64,000 nt of DNA from Streptomyces luomodiensis (GCF_031679605.1 NZ_CP117522.1:8990001-9054000), one strand, 5' to 3'; positions 38,587 through 47,897 are shown, counted from the stretch's first letter. Translations and numbers: made by a program. The notes: generated by a model from the sequence alone, not told the origin.

Positions 38587-39582
38587 TCAGCGCCGCGGCG
38601 CCTTCGACGGCGGTGCGGCATGGTGGGCGACGAGTTCGTACGAGCGCACCCGGTCGGCCACCGCGTAGACGGGTGTGACCAGCATCAGTTCGTCCGCGCC
38701 GGTCGCGTCGGCCACGTCCGCAAGGCGCCGTACGACGGTCTCGGGTGTGCCGTACGCCTGGTGGGCCCCGAAAGCCGCCAGCGCCCGCCGCTCTTCCGGG
38801 GTGAACGGGTGCGCCGACGCCTGTGCGGGCGAGGGGAACGGGACCTCGCTGTGCCCCTTGAGGAGCCCGGCCTTGACGACGTTCATCGGACCGGCCAGCC
38901 GTATCGCTTCCTCCTGAGTCTCGGCGCACACGGTCTCCACGCACACCAGGACGCGGGGGCGTGCGCACCAGGGGGAGGGCGAGAAGTGCGCACGGTAATG
39001 GTCCAGCGCGGACAGGGTGTTGTCGGGGCGGATGTGATGGGCGAAGGCGATCGGCAGACCCAGTCGCGCGGCGAGCGCGGCACCGGCGGTACTGGAGGAG
39101 AGCAGCCACGGCTCCGGGAGCGGACCGAGCGCCACCTCCTCGACCAGGAACCGCAGCGTCGCCGCCACGTCGTCCCGGTACTCGTCGTCCGTCGTCGGGC
39201 CGGCGCCGCGCCGCAGCGCTCGGGCGGTGGACTCGTCGAAGGTGCCGGGACCACGGCCGATGCCCAGATCGATCCGGTCGGGATGCAGCGCGGCGAGGGT
39301 GCCGAACTGCTCCGCCAGCATGATGGGGGCGTGGTTGGGGGCGAGCACGCCTCCGGAGCCGAGCCGGATGTGCGAGGTCGACGCGGCCGCGTGGGCGGTC
39401 AGGACGACGGGTGGGAACGCGCCGATGGCGGGGGAGTGGTGGTGTTCGGCGTACCAGAGCCGCCGGTAGCCGAGGGCGTCCAGACGCCGGGCGAAGGTGG
39501 CGGTGTCGCGTAAGGTGTCCACGACCTGTGTGCCGGTCTGGACCATGGCGACTTCCAGCGCGGAGAGCGGCAGCTCGATCAT
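38587..39582 (-). CDS. LLM-class flavin-dependent oxidoreductase (luciferase-like group 1)
   Basis: A 331-residue LLM oxidoreductase of the MsnO8/YwcH-like group. Markers: LPLSALEVAMVQ at the start, RRLWYAEHHHSPAIG, IRLGSGGVLAPNHAPIMLAEQF and RIDLGIGRGPG. It uses FMN or F420; the group label alone does not give the substrate. The start has no Shine-Dalgarno but TATGCT lies six bases before the ATG on the reverse strand, again suggesting a leaderless mRNA. It is divergent from the SpoIIE gene at 39751. Confidence 0.87.
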   Translation of the reverse strand: MIELPLSALEVAMVQTGTQVVDTLRDTATFARRLDALGYRRLWYAEHHHSPAIGAFPPVVLTAHAAASTSHIRLGSGGVLAPNHAPIMLAEQFGTLAALHPDRIDLGIGRGPGTFDESTARALRRGAGPTTDDEYRDDVAATLRFLVEEVALGPLPEPWLLSSSTAGAALAARLGLPIAFAHHIRPDNTLSALDHYRAHFSPSPWCARPRVLVCVETVCAETQEEAIRLAGPMNVVKAGLLKGHSEVPFPSPAQASAHPFTPEERRALAAFGAHQAYGTPETVVRRLADVADATGADELMLVTPVYAVADRVRSYELVAHHAAPPSKAPRR

Positions 39583-39701
39583 GCGGTCAGCATAGGGAGG
39601 AGCGGTCGCCTCGGGCAGCTGGTCGCTCGGCGACCGCCGGTCGGATGTCCCAGGGGCACCCTGGCGGCCTGCGGAAACGTACGTCGGGATCTCCGCCCGA
39701 C

Positions 39702-39707
39702 TAAAAT
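39702..39707 (+). promoter_or_regulatory. -10-like TAAAAT before SpoIIE phosphatase gene
   Basis: TAAAAT stands out in GC-rich DNA 43 bases before the start codon. No convincing -35 was found at the usual distance. Confidence 0.35.
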
Positions 39708-39750
39708 TCGGAGCAGGGCGGCAGGTTGAGCTCAGCCATGTGGAGGTCCC

Positions 39751-41838
39751 ATGGATACCTGTCCGGATGGGGACCGTGACCTTCGTCCGTACGAGCTGGC
39801 GGTCGCGCGGGCGCTGCTGGGCGCGCGCAGCTGGGGCATGGTGATCACCGATCTGAGCTTGCGGGTTCTGCGCTCACACATGGCGTCGACCATGTTCGGC
39901 GACCGCGCTGTGCCCTGCGGGAGCCCGGTGCAGGAGTTCTTCCCGGCCCAGGACACGGCCGAGGTGGAACGCCACCTGCGGTGCGTGGCCGAGGAGGGCC
40001 GGGAGCTGGCGGACTGGCGGGTGCCCTCGCCGATGCCGGCGGCCGCGGGACGGCCCCGGATCATCGCGCTGAACGCCCTCCGGCTGGAGGACGAGCAAGG
40101 GCAGCCGGTGGGGCTGGTGGTCTTCCTGTCCGACGCCTCCGAACGGTGGTACGCCCGTCACCGTCTGGAGCTGTTGCACCGGGCGGCGAACCGGATCGGC
40201 GGCTCGCTGGACGTCTCGCGGACCGCTCAGGACCTGGCGGATCTCCTGGCGCCCTCGATGGGCGATCTGTGTGCGGTCTTCCTGGCCCAGTCGGTCCTCG
40301 TCGGCGAGGTGCCGCCCGGGGTCGCGGGGCTGGAACGCAACCCGTTGCTGTGCGCGGCGGTGAGCCCGCGGGACGCCTGGCCGGAGACGATGATCCCGCC
40401 GGGCGCACGGCTGCCGACGCTGCCCGGACTTCCGGAGGTCCTGATGGTCATGCGCCAGGGGGACGCGCGCATCCTCGACCGGCAGGAGCACGACCGCCTC
40501 TTCGCGGACCATCCCGCCCTGAGGGATGCCCTGATCGCGCCGACGGAGCGGGCGCAGCTGTCGACCGCCCTGTTCGCCCGTGGCAAGGCGCTGGGGAGCG
40601 TGTCTCTCTGGCGCACCGAGATGGAGTACCCGTTCGACGCGGAGGATGCCCGGCTCCTGCGGGAAATCGCCTCGCGGGCGGCGCTGAGCGTGGACAACGC
40701 CCGTCGGTTCACCCGTGAGCACCGCGCCGCGGTCACGTTGCAGTACAGTCTGCTGCCCCTCCAGTCCACGCGGGTCACCGGGGCGCGTACCTCCGGTGTC
40801 TACCTCCCCGCCAGCGGCGGTACCAGCCCCGGCGGTGACTGGTTCGACGTGATCCCCCTGTCGTCCATGCGTATCGCCCTGGTCACCGGGGACGCCGCCG
40901 GTCACGGTGTGCAGGCCGCCACCATGATGGGCAGGCTGCGTGCCGCGGTGCGCACGCTGGCCAACCTCGACCTGCCGCCCGACGAGCTGCTCATCAACCT
41001 CGACGACCTGGTCCAGCAGGTCGCCGCGGAAGCCACCGACACCACGCACGCCGCGGACGGCGTCGGCGCGAGCTGTCTGTACGCCATCTACGACCCCGTG
41101 GCCGGGCGGTGCGCGATGGCCAGCGCGGGGCACCCCTCGCCCGCCGTGGCACGGCCGGGCGGGCAGGTCGAGTTCCTCGATCTCGACCCCGGCCCCCCGC
41201 TGGGCGTGGGTGGCCATCCGTTCGAGGTCACCGAGGTCGAGATCGAGCCCGGCAGTGTTCTGGCCTTCTACACCGACGGCCTGGTGGAACAGGGCGGCGG
41301 CGATGCCGGAGCCGGTAGGGAGCGGTTGCGGACGGCACTCGTCCAGGCCTGCGGGAGCTCGGCCTTCGACGTGGACAAGGAGTGCCGCCGGATCGTCGCC
41401 GAGCTGACACCGGCGGCGGCCGACGACGACGCGACCCTGTTGCTCGCCCACACCCATGCGATACCCGCCGACCGCACCGCCTGCTGGGAGTTCCCGGCGG
41501 ATCCCGAGACGGTCACCCGGGCCCGCGCGCTGACCGTGCGGCAGCTGCACGATTGGGGGCTGGCGGAGCTGGCGTTCAGCACCGAGCTGGTCGTCAGCGA
41601 ACTGATCACCAACGCCATCCGCTACGCGGGCGGCCCCATCCAGCTGGGCCTCATCCGCGACCGTGTCCTGACCTGCGAGGTCTCCGACGCCGGCACCAAC
41701 CAGCCGCATCTGCGCCGGGCAGGGCTCCTGGACGAGGGAGGCCGCGGAATGTTTCTCGTCGCCCAGCTCACCACCCGATGGGGGAGCCGCTACCGCGTCG
41801 ACGGAAAGACGATCTGGACAGAGCAGTCCCTGGCGTGA
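39751..41838 (+). CDS. SpoIIE-type PP2C phosphatase with PAS, GAF and HATPase domains
   Basis: A 695-residue signalling phosphatase. Order: PAS-like region (15-130, WGMVITDLSLRVLRSHMAS), GAF (140-320), SpoIIE phosphatase (335-550, metal residues in PGGDWFDVIPLS and VTGDAAGHGVQ, and AFYTDGLVEQGGG), then a HATPase (570-690, ELVVSELITNAIRYAGG). It should control an anti-anti-sigma switch in the same way as the protein at 22380, but lacks the second PAS and the N-terminal GAF. GGAGG lies four bases before the ATG. The nearby SigB/SigF-class sigma factor is a conceivable downstream target. Confidence 0.88.
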   Translation: MDTCPDGDRDLRPYELAVARALLGARSWGMVITDLSLRVLRSHMASTMFGDRAVPCGSPVQEFFPAQDTAEVERHLRCVAEEGRELADWRVPSPMPAAAGRPRIIALNALRLEDEQGQPVGLVVFLSDASERWYARHRLELLHRAANRIGGSLDVSRTAQDLADLLAPSMGDLCAVFLAQSVLVGEVPPGVAGLERNPLLCAAVSPRDAWPETMIPPGARLPTLPGLPEVLMVMRQGDARILDRQEHDRLFADHPALRDALIAPTERAQLSTALFARGKALGSVSLWRTEMEYPFDAEDARLLREIASRAALSVDNARRFTREHRAAVTLQYSLLPLQSTRVTGARTSGVYLPASGGTSPGGDWFDVIPLSSMRIALVTGDAAGHGVQAATMMGRLRAAVRTLANLDLPPDELLINLDDLVQQVAAEATDTTHAADGVGASCLYAIYDPVAGRCAMASAGHPSPAVARPGGQVEFLDLDPGPPLGVGGHPFEVTEVEIEPGSVLAFYTDGLVEQGGGDAGAGRERLRTALVQACGSSAFDVDKECRRIVAELTPAAADDDATLLLAHTHAIPADRTACWEFPADPETVTRARALTVRQLHDWGLAELAFSTELVVSELITNAIRYAGGPIQLGLIRDRVLTCEVSDAGTNQPHLRRAGLLDEGGRGMFLVAQLTTRWGSRYRVDGKTIWTEQSLA

Positions 41839-41880
41839 CCAGTCGAACTCGTCGGATAGCGGCAGCGGGGTGCCCCAGCC

Positions 41881-43083
41881 CTACCGTTCGGCGGCCTGCG
41901 TCGGGTCGGACGACTCCTGGTCGCCGTGGGTGACGCTCAGCCCGTAGATCGTGACCTCGCCGTAGTTGCCGTCGTCGCACGGTGCGGAGTTGTCGCAGTT
42001 GGCCTGCGTGTACGCGCCTGCCTTGAAGTAGCCGCCGGAGAAGCTCTTCGACAGCGTGGTCTGCAGTACGCCGTTGTAGTAGGCCCTGATCTTCTTGTCG
42101 CTGACCACGAACTTCGCCTGGAACCTGGTGCCGAGTTCGTAGTCGTCCGTCACCAGCTTGTGGTGACTGTCGTCGCCGTCGGTGATGTAGAGCTTGCTGC
42201 CTTCCAGGCGGAACACCGAGACATCGTCGTCGGCGTCGTGGATCTGTCCGGCCACGACGTGGGGCTTGTCCTCGGGCAGCGCCGTGATGGCCTGGTCGAT
42301 CACCATCGTGTGCTCGCCCGACGTCGACGACCAACTGGCCTGCGTCCGGCCCGAGTCCGTCATCTCCCGCAGCTCGGAGCGGGGGTAGCTGGAGCCGCTG
42401 GTGGTGACCCCGTTGACAGCGGCACGGAACCGCACCGCGTCGCAGTCCGGCGTCGCGGTGAACCACGGGTCGTTCGCGTACGTGGCGAGTTCGGGTTGCT
42501 TGACGTTGGTCGGCTTCTCGGCCTCGCCGATGGGCAGCCCGACATACCAATTGGTCAGATCCAGCACCTCGGCCGGGTAGTCACAGCCGCCGTCGCCGTT
42601 TCCGCTGTCGGGTCCGTTGACGGTGGTTTCGGTGATGCTGGTCCAGTCGTTGGAGGTGTTGCCGTGGCCGACGATGCGCAGATATCGGGCGGAGGCGTCG
42701 GTGAAGTCGTAGTTCTGTGGCTGCTGGGTGGTGCCGCTGCTGGTCTTTCGTCGCAGGGCGGTGGTCCATGACGATCCGTCGTCGGACAGCTGGACGTCGA
42801 AGGTGGTCTTTCTGGTGTCGCCCTTGTGCCAGGCGATGGACACCGAGCCGATGGTCTGGCGCGATCCGAGGTCGTAGCGGATCCACACCCCGTCGCCTTC
42901 GGCGGACCAGCGGGTGTCCAGGTCGTTGTCGAGCGTGTTGGCGGGGACGTTTCCGTCGTCCTCGCTGGCCGAGACTCCCGTGACGGCCACCGGGGACCCC
43001 GCCGCCGAGGCCACCGGGTGGTACGCCCCCGAGACCCCGAGGGCCAGCACTCCCCCTAAGAGCGCACGATGTATTCGTCTCAT
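41881..43083 (-). CDS. Secreted alginate lyase (PL7) with N-terminal F5/8-type carbohydrate-binding domain
   Basis: A 400-residue secreted enzyme. Signal peptide RIHRALLGGVLALGVSG, cut after ASA; then a discoidin/CBM32-like domain (30-155, TLDNDLDTRWSAEGDGVWIR) and a PL7 lyase domain (175-390). The three PL7 signature regions are intact: SYPRSELREM, AGQIH and YFKAGAYTQ, which carry the catalytic Arg, Gln, His and Tyr. It should cleave alginate by beta-elimination; QIH in place of QVH is usually linked to polyguluronate preference. GAGG precedes the ATG at 43083. A broken second PL7 copy lies just upstream in the opposite direction. Confidence 0.9.
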   Translation of the reverse strand: MRRIHRALLGGVLALGVSGAYHPVASAAGSPVAVTGVSASEDDGNVPANTLDNDLDTRWSAEGDGVWIRYDLGSRQTIGSVSIAWHKGDTRKTTFDVQLSDDGSSWTTALRRKTSSGTTQQPQNYDFTDASARYLRIVGHGNTSNDWTSITETTVNGPDSGNGDGGCDYPAEVLDLTNWYVGLPIGEAEKPTNVKQPELATYANDPWFTATPDCDAVRFRAAVNGVTTSGSSYPRSELREMTDSGRTQASWSSTSGEHTMVIDQAITALPEDKPHVVAGQIHDADDDVSVFRLEGSKLYITDGDDSHHKLVTDDYELGTRFQAKFVVSDKKIRAYYNGVLQTTLSKSFSGGYFKAGAYTQANCDNSAPCDDGNYGEVTIYGLSVTHGDQESSDPTQAAER

Positions 43084-43228
43084 CAGACCTCACTTCGGTT
43101 GCGAAAGAACGCCCTGCCGGCTGTGCGGCGCCAGGTTGTCACGGGCGTGGCGGGACCCGTCCCGTGGACGGCGGCGCACCATGGGGACGGCCCACGCCCG
43201 AGCCGCGGCAGGCACAGGGGGAGATCAG

Positions 43229-43430
43229 GACTGGTCCGGTGTCGACGGTGTGACGACGGGAGGCTCCAGCTACCCGCGCGCCGAGCTGCGGGAGATGACC
43301 GACGGCGGGGAGGAGGAGGCCGACTGGTCGACCACCGAGGGCACCCACACCCTCGTGGTCACCGAGGCGTGCCGGCGGCATCACGGTGCCGGGCCTGCCC
43401 GTCGCGGGCGGCCCGGCACCGCCGCGAACG
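43229..43430 (+). pseudogene. Frameshifted remnant of a second PL7 alginate lyase
   Basis: Forward frame 43229-43372 encodes GVDGVTTGGSSYPRAELREM followed by TDGGEEEADWSTTEGTHTLV, closely matching VNGVTTSGSSYPRSELREM and ASWSSTSGEHTMV of the intact lyase. After this the match jumps to the +1 frame (GGITVPGLPVAGG against AITALPEDKPHVVAGQ) and then ends. No start, signal peptide, QIH or C-terminal strands remain. The rest of the 43084-43641 gap shows no gene. This is the middle of a second lyase gene, now dead, oriented away from the intact one. Confidence 0.75.
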
Positions 43431-43641
43431 CCGCGCAATCTCCATAAAGGTGAAGATTTCCGGAGTGGTGTGTGAATTCCCTTCTCAACGGCCAGGTCCG
43501 GCCGGTCCCCGGGCGCGTGCCGGGCCCGGTGCCGCCCTCGGAAGCGCCGTAACCGGTGTGGGGCGCTCCCCGTACGCAGTAAGTTCGGTCCGCGTGCCTG
43601 GTAACAGCAGGGGTTTGATCTCAGGCGAGGGGGGTGCCGTC

Positions 43642-45516
43642 GTGCGGCGGGGGGAGAAAGTGGGCAAGTACCGGCTCACCAGGGGGCCCGTCGAGGGGGG
43701 AAGAGGCGCGGTCTGGTTCGCCGTCGACACGGAGCTGGGCAGACCGGTCGTGCTCAAACGTGCCCTGCTCGAGGACAACAGCACGGCCGACTTCGACGAG
43801 CTGCTGGCCGAAGCGCGCGCGCTGGCGAAGTTCAGCCACCCGCACGTGGTCACCCTCTACGACGCCGTCCGCGCGGGCAAGGGCAGGAAGGCCACGTTCT
43901 GGCTGGTGATGGAGCATGTCACGGGCGGGAGCCTGGACGTCCCGGTGAAGCTGGCCCCGGAACTCGCGGCGCACATCGGCGCGCAGATCGCGGGCGCGTT
44001 ATCGGCCCTGCACGCCAAGGGCATCGTGCACTGCGACGTCAAGCCCGGCAATATCGTGATCACCCACGACAGAGTGGCCAAGCTGGCCGACTTCGGCGCC
44101 GCGTACCGGGTGGACGGCAGCGAGACCATCACGCCCAACGGGCCGATCAGCCTCACCCCGTTCTACGCCGCCCCCGAGGCGTTCCGGGGAGCACCCGAAC
44201 GAGCGTCTGATGTGTTCTCCCTCGGCGCCACCCTCTACTCGCTGGTGACGGGGACGCCGCCACTGCGCGGCGCCGGACGCGTGATCCGGATGGAGGCCAT
44301 GAGCCCCCTGGTCGGACCGCTCAGAGGGGTGCTCACCGCGATGCTCCAGCGTGACCCCGGGGCCCGGCCCACCGCCAAAGAGGCGCGCGACGCCCTCGTG
44401 GAGATCGCGGGATCGCCGGACCGGTTCCCGCCCCTCCCGCTGACCTCGGCGACCACCCCCTATACGGCCACCGTCGCGGCCGGCGAGGACCCGGTGGGAG
44501 GGCGGCGGCTGAGCCGGACGGCGAGCCTCGTCCGGCGCCGCCCGCTGCTGACGGCCGGTGCCGCCGCCGTCACGGCGCTGGCCGTCGCCGTCCCGTTGGC
44601 CGTGATGAGGCTGGGCGACGAAGCCGGGGACGACCAGGCCGCCCCGTCACCGCCCACGCCGACCAGCACCGACTTCATCGGCGACCCGCGGACGGCCGAT
44701 CCCTGCGCCTTGCTGAACGCCGGCCTGTTCGACCGGTACGAGCAAGCCCAACTGGTCCGGGACTACGGCAACTTCAACCGATGCGACATCGCCCTGAAGG
44801 AGCGCGGTGAGGAGGTCGTCGACGTCAGGGTGGAACTCGACGCCGACTCCCTGCCGGAGGGCGTGACGAGGAGGACCACGGGCCGGGTCACCGTCGTGCG
44901 GCGCGCCGCCGAGCACGACGAGTGCGAGCGCGCCCTGGCGGTGACCGGCGCCCGCGACAACAGCCTCCGGGTCACCGCGGCCGCGCGCCGGCCGGCCGAG
45001 GTCAAGGAGCCGCTGTGCGACACCGCCGACGTCGCCACGGGACGCGCGGTCACGGTGCTCAACCGCGGTGCGATCCCCCGGCGCTCCCCGGGCTTCGCGC
45101 CCGATTCACTGGCGCACCAGGACGCGTGCACCTTGCTCGACGTCAAGGCGCTGGAGAAGGTGCCCGGTGTCGACGCCCGGGAGCCGGACGTGGGATACGG
45201 CCGCTGGCAATGCCAGTGGAAGAGCACCACCAGCGATGTCGAGGTGGATCTGCGCTTCGACCAGGGCGGTCTGCCGAACGACAAGGACGCCCGGTCGACC
45301 AGGCTCAGCGGTCACCAGGCCATCGTCCTGCCGGCGAACGAGGGCCCGGGGACCTGCCGTGTCGAGGTGGTCCACCGTGAGTACACCGGTGTGGACCGGG
45401 TGACGGGGACCGAGCGGGTGGCCGTCGTCATCAAGGGGGCGGGCGCCAAGGGCCGGTCCTGCGAGCTGGCCACCGACCTCGCCGGGTCGGCCGCCGCCGC
45501 CCTGCCGCCGGTCTGA
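43642..45516 (+). CDS. Transmembrane non-RD Ser/Thr protein kinase with duplicated extracellular domain
   Basis: A 624-residue PknB-like kinase. Kinase domain 9-265: glycine loop PVEGGRGAV, Lys39 in VVLKRALL, catalytic loop HCDVKPGN with D132, DFG at 150-152 and APEAF. The Arg before the catalytic Asp is Cys (non-RD), so control by activation-loop phosphorylation may differ. One membrane helix lies near 300-320, followed by an extracytoplasmic part with two related units that start ADPCALLNAG and QDACTLLDVK and each contain paired cysteines, probably sensor modules. GTG at 43642 has AGGGGGG upstream; the frame is open back to 43069 across the PL7 remnant and is not coding there. Confidence 0.85.
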   Translation: MRRGEKVGKYRLTRGPVEGGRGAVWFAVDTELGRPVVLKRALLEDNSTADFDELLAEARALAKFSHPHVVTLYDAVRAGKGRKATFWLVMEHVTGGSLDVPVKLAPELAAHIGAQIAGALSALHAKGIVHCDVKPGNIVITHDRVAKLADFGAAYRVDGSETITPNGPISLTPFYAAPEAFRGAPERASDVFSLGATLYSLVTGTPPLRGAGRVIRMEAMSPLVGPLRGVLTAMLQRDPGARPTAKEARDALVEIAGSPDRFPPLPLTSATTPYTATVAAGEDPVGGRRLSRTASLVRRRPLLTAGAAAVTALAVAVPLAVMRLGDEAGDDQAAPSPPTPTSTDFIGDPRTADPCALLNAGLFDRYEQAQLVRDYGNFNRCDIALKERGEEVVDVRVELDADSLPEGVTRRTTGRVTVVRRAAEHDECERALAVTGARDNSLRVTAAARRPAEVKEPLCDTADVATGRAVTVLNRGAIPRRSPGFAPDSLAHQDACTLLDVKALEKVPGVDAREPDVGYGRWQCQWKSTTSDVEVDLRFDQGGLPNDKDARSTRLSGHQAIVLPANEGPGTCRVEVVHREYTGVDRVTGTERVAVVIKGAGAKGRSCELATDLAGSAAAALPPV

Positions 45517-45547
45517 CGGCCGGCCTCATCCGCTTCCCGCGCCGGGT

Positions 45548-45576
45548 GCGTGCCCCGGCCGACGGCCGGGGCACGC
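45548..45576. terminator. Bidirectional terminator between kinase and DUF5133 genes
   Basis: Perfect 13-base arms GCGTGCCCCGGCC and GGCCGGGGCACGC with a 3-base GAC loop between convergent genes. Confidence 0.8.
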
Positions 45577-45589
45577 GGCGGCGGCTGTC

Positions 45590-45820
45590 TCAGGCGTCGA
45601 GGACCAGGGAGTCGTCCTCGGTGCGGGCGCCGGGGAGCCGGTGCCGGGCGGCGATCAGGGCGGCGTCCACATCGCGGGTGCCGGTGACGACGCACAGCAT
45701 GTAGGCGACATCGGCAAGCCGCTGCCGCGCCTCCGGGCCACCGTCCGCGGCGTCCAGGGCGCGCAGGGTCTCGTAACTGCGGATGAGGTCGGTCAGCACC
45801 GCGGGATGGGCCATGAGCAT
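45590..45820 (-). CDS. DUF5133 domain protein
   Basis: A 76-residue protein that is all DUF5133: LMAHPAVLTDLIRSYETLRA and QRLADVAYMLCVVTGTRDVD then AALIAARHRLPG. It is small, helical and soluble, and is known mainly from Streptomyces near regulators; its function is unknown. GGGGAG precedes the ATG by six bases. It follows the sigma factor gene by 87 bases on the same strand and may be cotranscribed. Confidence 0.8.
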   Translation of the reverse strand: MLMAHPAVLTDLIRSYETLRALDAADGGPEARQRLADVAYMLCVVTGTRDVDAALIAARHRLPGARTEDDSLVLDA

Positions 45821-45907
45821 GGCAAGCTCCCCTTCTTCGTCAGGTGGCGTGGTACGTGAAGTGGCGTCGCATGTGCTGTGGCGGCGGTGTCGCCGCCCGC
45901 ACGGGGG

Positions 45908-46729
45908 TCAGGCGGGGACCGGGACCTGCTCGGTCTGCGGCTCGGCCTCGACCTGGTCGCGGATCGTGCGGCAGCTGCGGGAGATGAGGCGGGAGACGTG
46001 CATCTGGGAGATGCCCAGTTCCTCGGCGATACTGGATTGGGTCATATCGCGGAAGAAGCGCAGATACAGGATGTGCTGCTCCCGCTCCGGCAGCCGGTGC
46101 AGGCAGGGCTTGACCGCTTCGCGGGCGATGACCGTCTCGTAGCGGGCCTCGGGCCGGCCGAGGGTGTCGGCCAGGGAGTAGCCGTCGTCCGCGCCGGCGA
46201 GCTCGGCGTCCAGGGACAGGGAACGGAAGCTGTCGATGGCCTCCATGCCGGTGAGCACGTCCTCCTCGCTCATGCCGGCGGCTTCGGCGACCTGCGCCAC
46301 GGTGGGGGAGTGGCCGGCGCCTTCCGCCGTGGCCAGTTCCTTGATGGTGACGCGGACCTTGTTGCGCAGCTCCTGCACCCGCCGGGGAACGTGCAGGTCC
46401 CAGGCGCAGTCGCGGAAGTGCCGCTTGAGCTCCCCGACGATGGTGGGAATGGCGTACGGCTGGAACGCGCCGCCGCGCCGCGGGTCGTAGCGGTCGACGG
46501 CCTTGACCAGGCCCAGGGCGGCGACCTGCTCCAGGTCCTCCAGGTTCTCCCCGCGGTTGCGGTAGCGGCGGGCCAGGCGGTGGGCCATCGGCAGCCATGC
46601 TTCGACCAGCTTCTCGGCCAGAGCCTCCCGCTCGGGTCCGTCAGGCATGGCGGCCAGCCGCTCGAAGTCGGCCGCGGTGTCAGGGGAGTCGTCGTGACGG
46701 CGGCGGGCGTCTGCGCGCGTGGCGCTCAT
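45908..46729 (-). CDS. SigB/SigF/SigG-class RNA polymerase sigma factor
   Basis: A 273-residue group 3 sigma factor. Region 2: NLEDLEQVAALGLVKAVDRY then GAFQPYAIPTIVGELKRHFR, with the ..DCAWDLHVPRRVQEL motif typical of the SigB/SigF group; region 3 around EDVLTGMEAIDSFRSLSLD; region 4 REQHILYLRFFRDMTQSSIA then EELGISQMHVSRLISR. It would direct stress or developmental genes and be held by an RsbW-like anti-sigma factor, none of which is adjacent. Two SpoIIE phosphatases in the window belong to this kind of switch. A possible self-type promoter lies upstream. Confidence 0.9.
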   Translation of the reverse strand: MSATRADARRRHDDSPDTAADFERLAAMPDGPEREALAEKLVEAWLPMAHRLARRYRNRGENLEDLEQVAALGLVKAVDRYDPRRGGAFQPYAIPTIVGELKRHFRDCAWDLHVPRRVQELRNKVRVTIKELATAEGAGHSPTVAQVAEAAGMSEEDVLTGMEAIDSFRSLSLDAELAGADDGYSLADTLGRPEARYETVIAREAVKPCLHRLPEREQHILYLRFFRDMTQSSIAEELGISQMHVSRLISRSCRTIRDQVEAEPQTEQVPVPA

Positions 46730-46864
46730 CGAGGGTCCTCTCCTCCCTGCTCGTCGTGTAAGCGGAGCGGGAGGCCGGCACGGCGCGTCTGGGGCCCGCA
46801 GCGCGTGGCGCGCGGCTCCCGCCTGGTGTGCCTGCTTTCCGAAGCACCTCGGTCAGCCATCCTT

Positions 46865-46889
46865 CTAACCGGGCTCACCGGCCTCAAAC
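46865..46889 (-). promoter_or_regulatory. SigB/SigF-like promoter candidate upstream of sigma gene
   Basis: The reverse strand reads GTTTGA, 13 bases, GGTTAG, similar to the general-stress consensus GTTT-N13-15-GGGTA. It lies about 136 bases before the sigma factor start and would allow autoregulation. The -10 match is only partial. The remaining 280-base gap shows nothing else. Confidence 0.4.
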
Positions 46890-47009
46890 CCGCACGGTTC
46901 CCGCTCCTGGCAATCCCGTCCCGGCGGGTTTGCGGGAGCGTGTGCCCGGTAAGACGGGCCGTACCGGCAGGTTGAGCCAACAGCCTCCGGTGCCATGAGG
47001 AGACCTGCC

Positions 47010-47897
47010 TCAGCCGCGCACGCACTCTTCGATCACGGAGGCGACCTGCTCGGTCGCCGGCGAGTTGCGCTGTGCCCGGCGGGCCAGGGCGAGATCGACC
47101 AACTCCGTTTCGGCGAGGGGCATGTAGATCACACCGTCGAGCCGCAGGCTCTGCACCGACTGCGGCACCAGTGCCACGCCGTGCCCGGCGGCGACGAAGA
47201 CGACCAGCGTGGCCGTCTCGCCGACCTCGACGAGCGAGGCGGGCTGGAAGCCGGCCCGGCCGCACGCGGACAGGACGCGGTCGTACATGGAGGACCGGGG
47301 CTGTGCGGGGTGGATGACGAACGGCTCGTCGGCCAGGTCCCCCAGCGAGACGTGCCGGCCCGTGGCCAGCGGATGGCCGGCCGGCAGGACGGCCACCAGC
47401 CGCTCGGAGCGCAGCGGTGTGAGGTGCAGCCCCTCGATGCTCGCGGTGCCGGAGCGGAACACCGCCAGATCGTAGGAGCCGGTGAGCAGACCGTCGACGA
47501 GCTGCGGGGTGAGGAGCTCGCCGTGCAGGTCCAGTGTGATGTCGGGCAGCCGCGCCCGTACGGCTCGGGCGACGTGGGGGAGCACGTCGTAGGTGGCGGT
47601 GCCGATGAAGCCGACCGAGACCCGGCCCGCGCGGCCGGTGGCCAGCTCCGCCATATGGGTGCGCGCACGCTCGGCCTCGGCCACCAGGGCGCGCGCGTAC
47701 CCGGTCAGGTGCCGGCCGGCCTCGGTGAGCTCGACCTGCCGGGTGGACCGGTGGAACAGGGCGGTGCCCAGCTCCCGCTCCAGATGCTTGATCTGTTGCG
47801 AGAGAGCCGGCTGCGCGACGTGCAGGCGTGCCGCCGCCCGGCCGAAGTGGCACTCCTCGGCGAGTGCGAGGAAGTAGCGGACCTGGCGAAGTTCCAT
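47010..47897 (-). CDS. LysR-family transcriptional regulator of thiolase/CoA-transferase operon
   Basis: A 295-residue LysR regulator. The helix-turn-helix RAAARLHVAQPALSQQIKHL is followed by ERELGTALFHRSTRQVELTE and a periplasmic-binding-like effector domain (VSVGFIGTATYDVLPHV, VSLGDLADEPFVIHP, AAGHGVALVPQSV). Relatives such as CatR, CatM and BenM activate aromatic catabolism upon binding muconate-type intermediates. It is divergent from the pcaF-like gene with an 83-base gap that holds an ATAAG-N5-CTTAT box. The ATG has no Shine-Dalgarno, and TAGAAT lies six bases upstream, so its mRNA may be leaderless and autoregulated. Confidence 0.87.
   Translation of the reverse strand: MELRQVRYFLALAEECHFGRAAARLHVAQPALSQQIKHLERELGTALFHRSTRQVELTEAGRHLTGYARALVAEAERARTHMAELATGRAGRVSVGFIGTATYDVLPHVARAVRARLPDITLDLHGELLTPQLVDGLLTGSYDLAVFRSGTASIEGLHLTPLRSERLVAVLPAGHPLATGRHVSLGDLADEPFVIHPAQPRSSMYDRVLSACGRAGFQPASLVEVGETATLVVFVAAGHGVALVPQSVQSLRLDGVIYMPLAETELVDLALARRAQRNSPATEQVASVIEECVRG

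Noticed and set aside
42914..43228. Extension of the PL7 remnant upstream of 43229
   Set aside because: The forward frame is open but does not resemble the N-terminal half of a lyase; only the 43229-43430 part matches.
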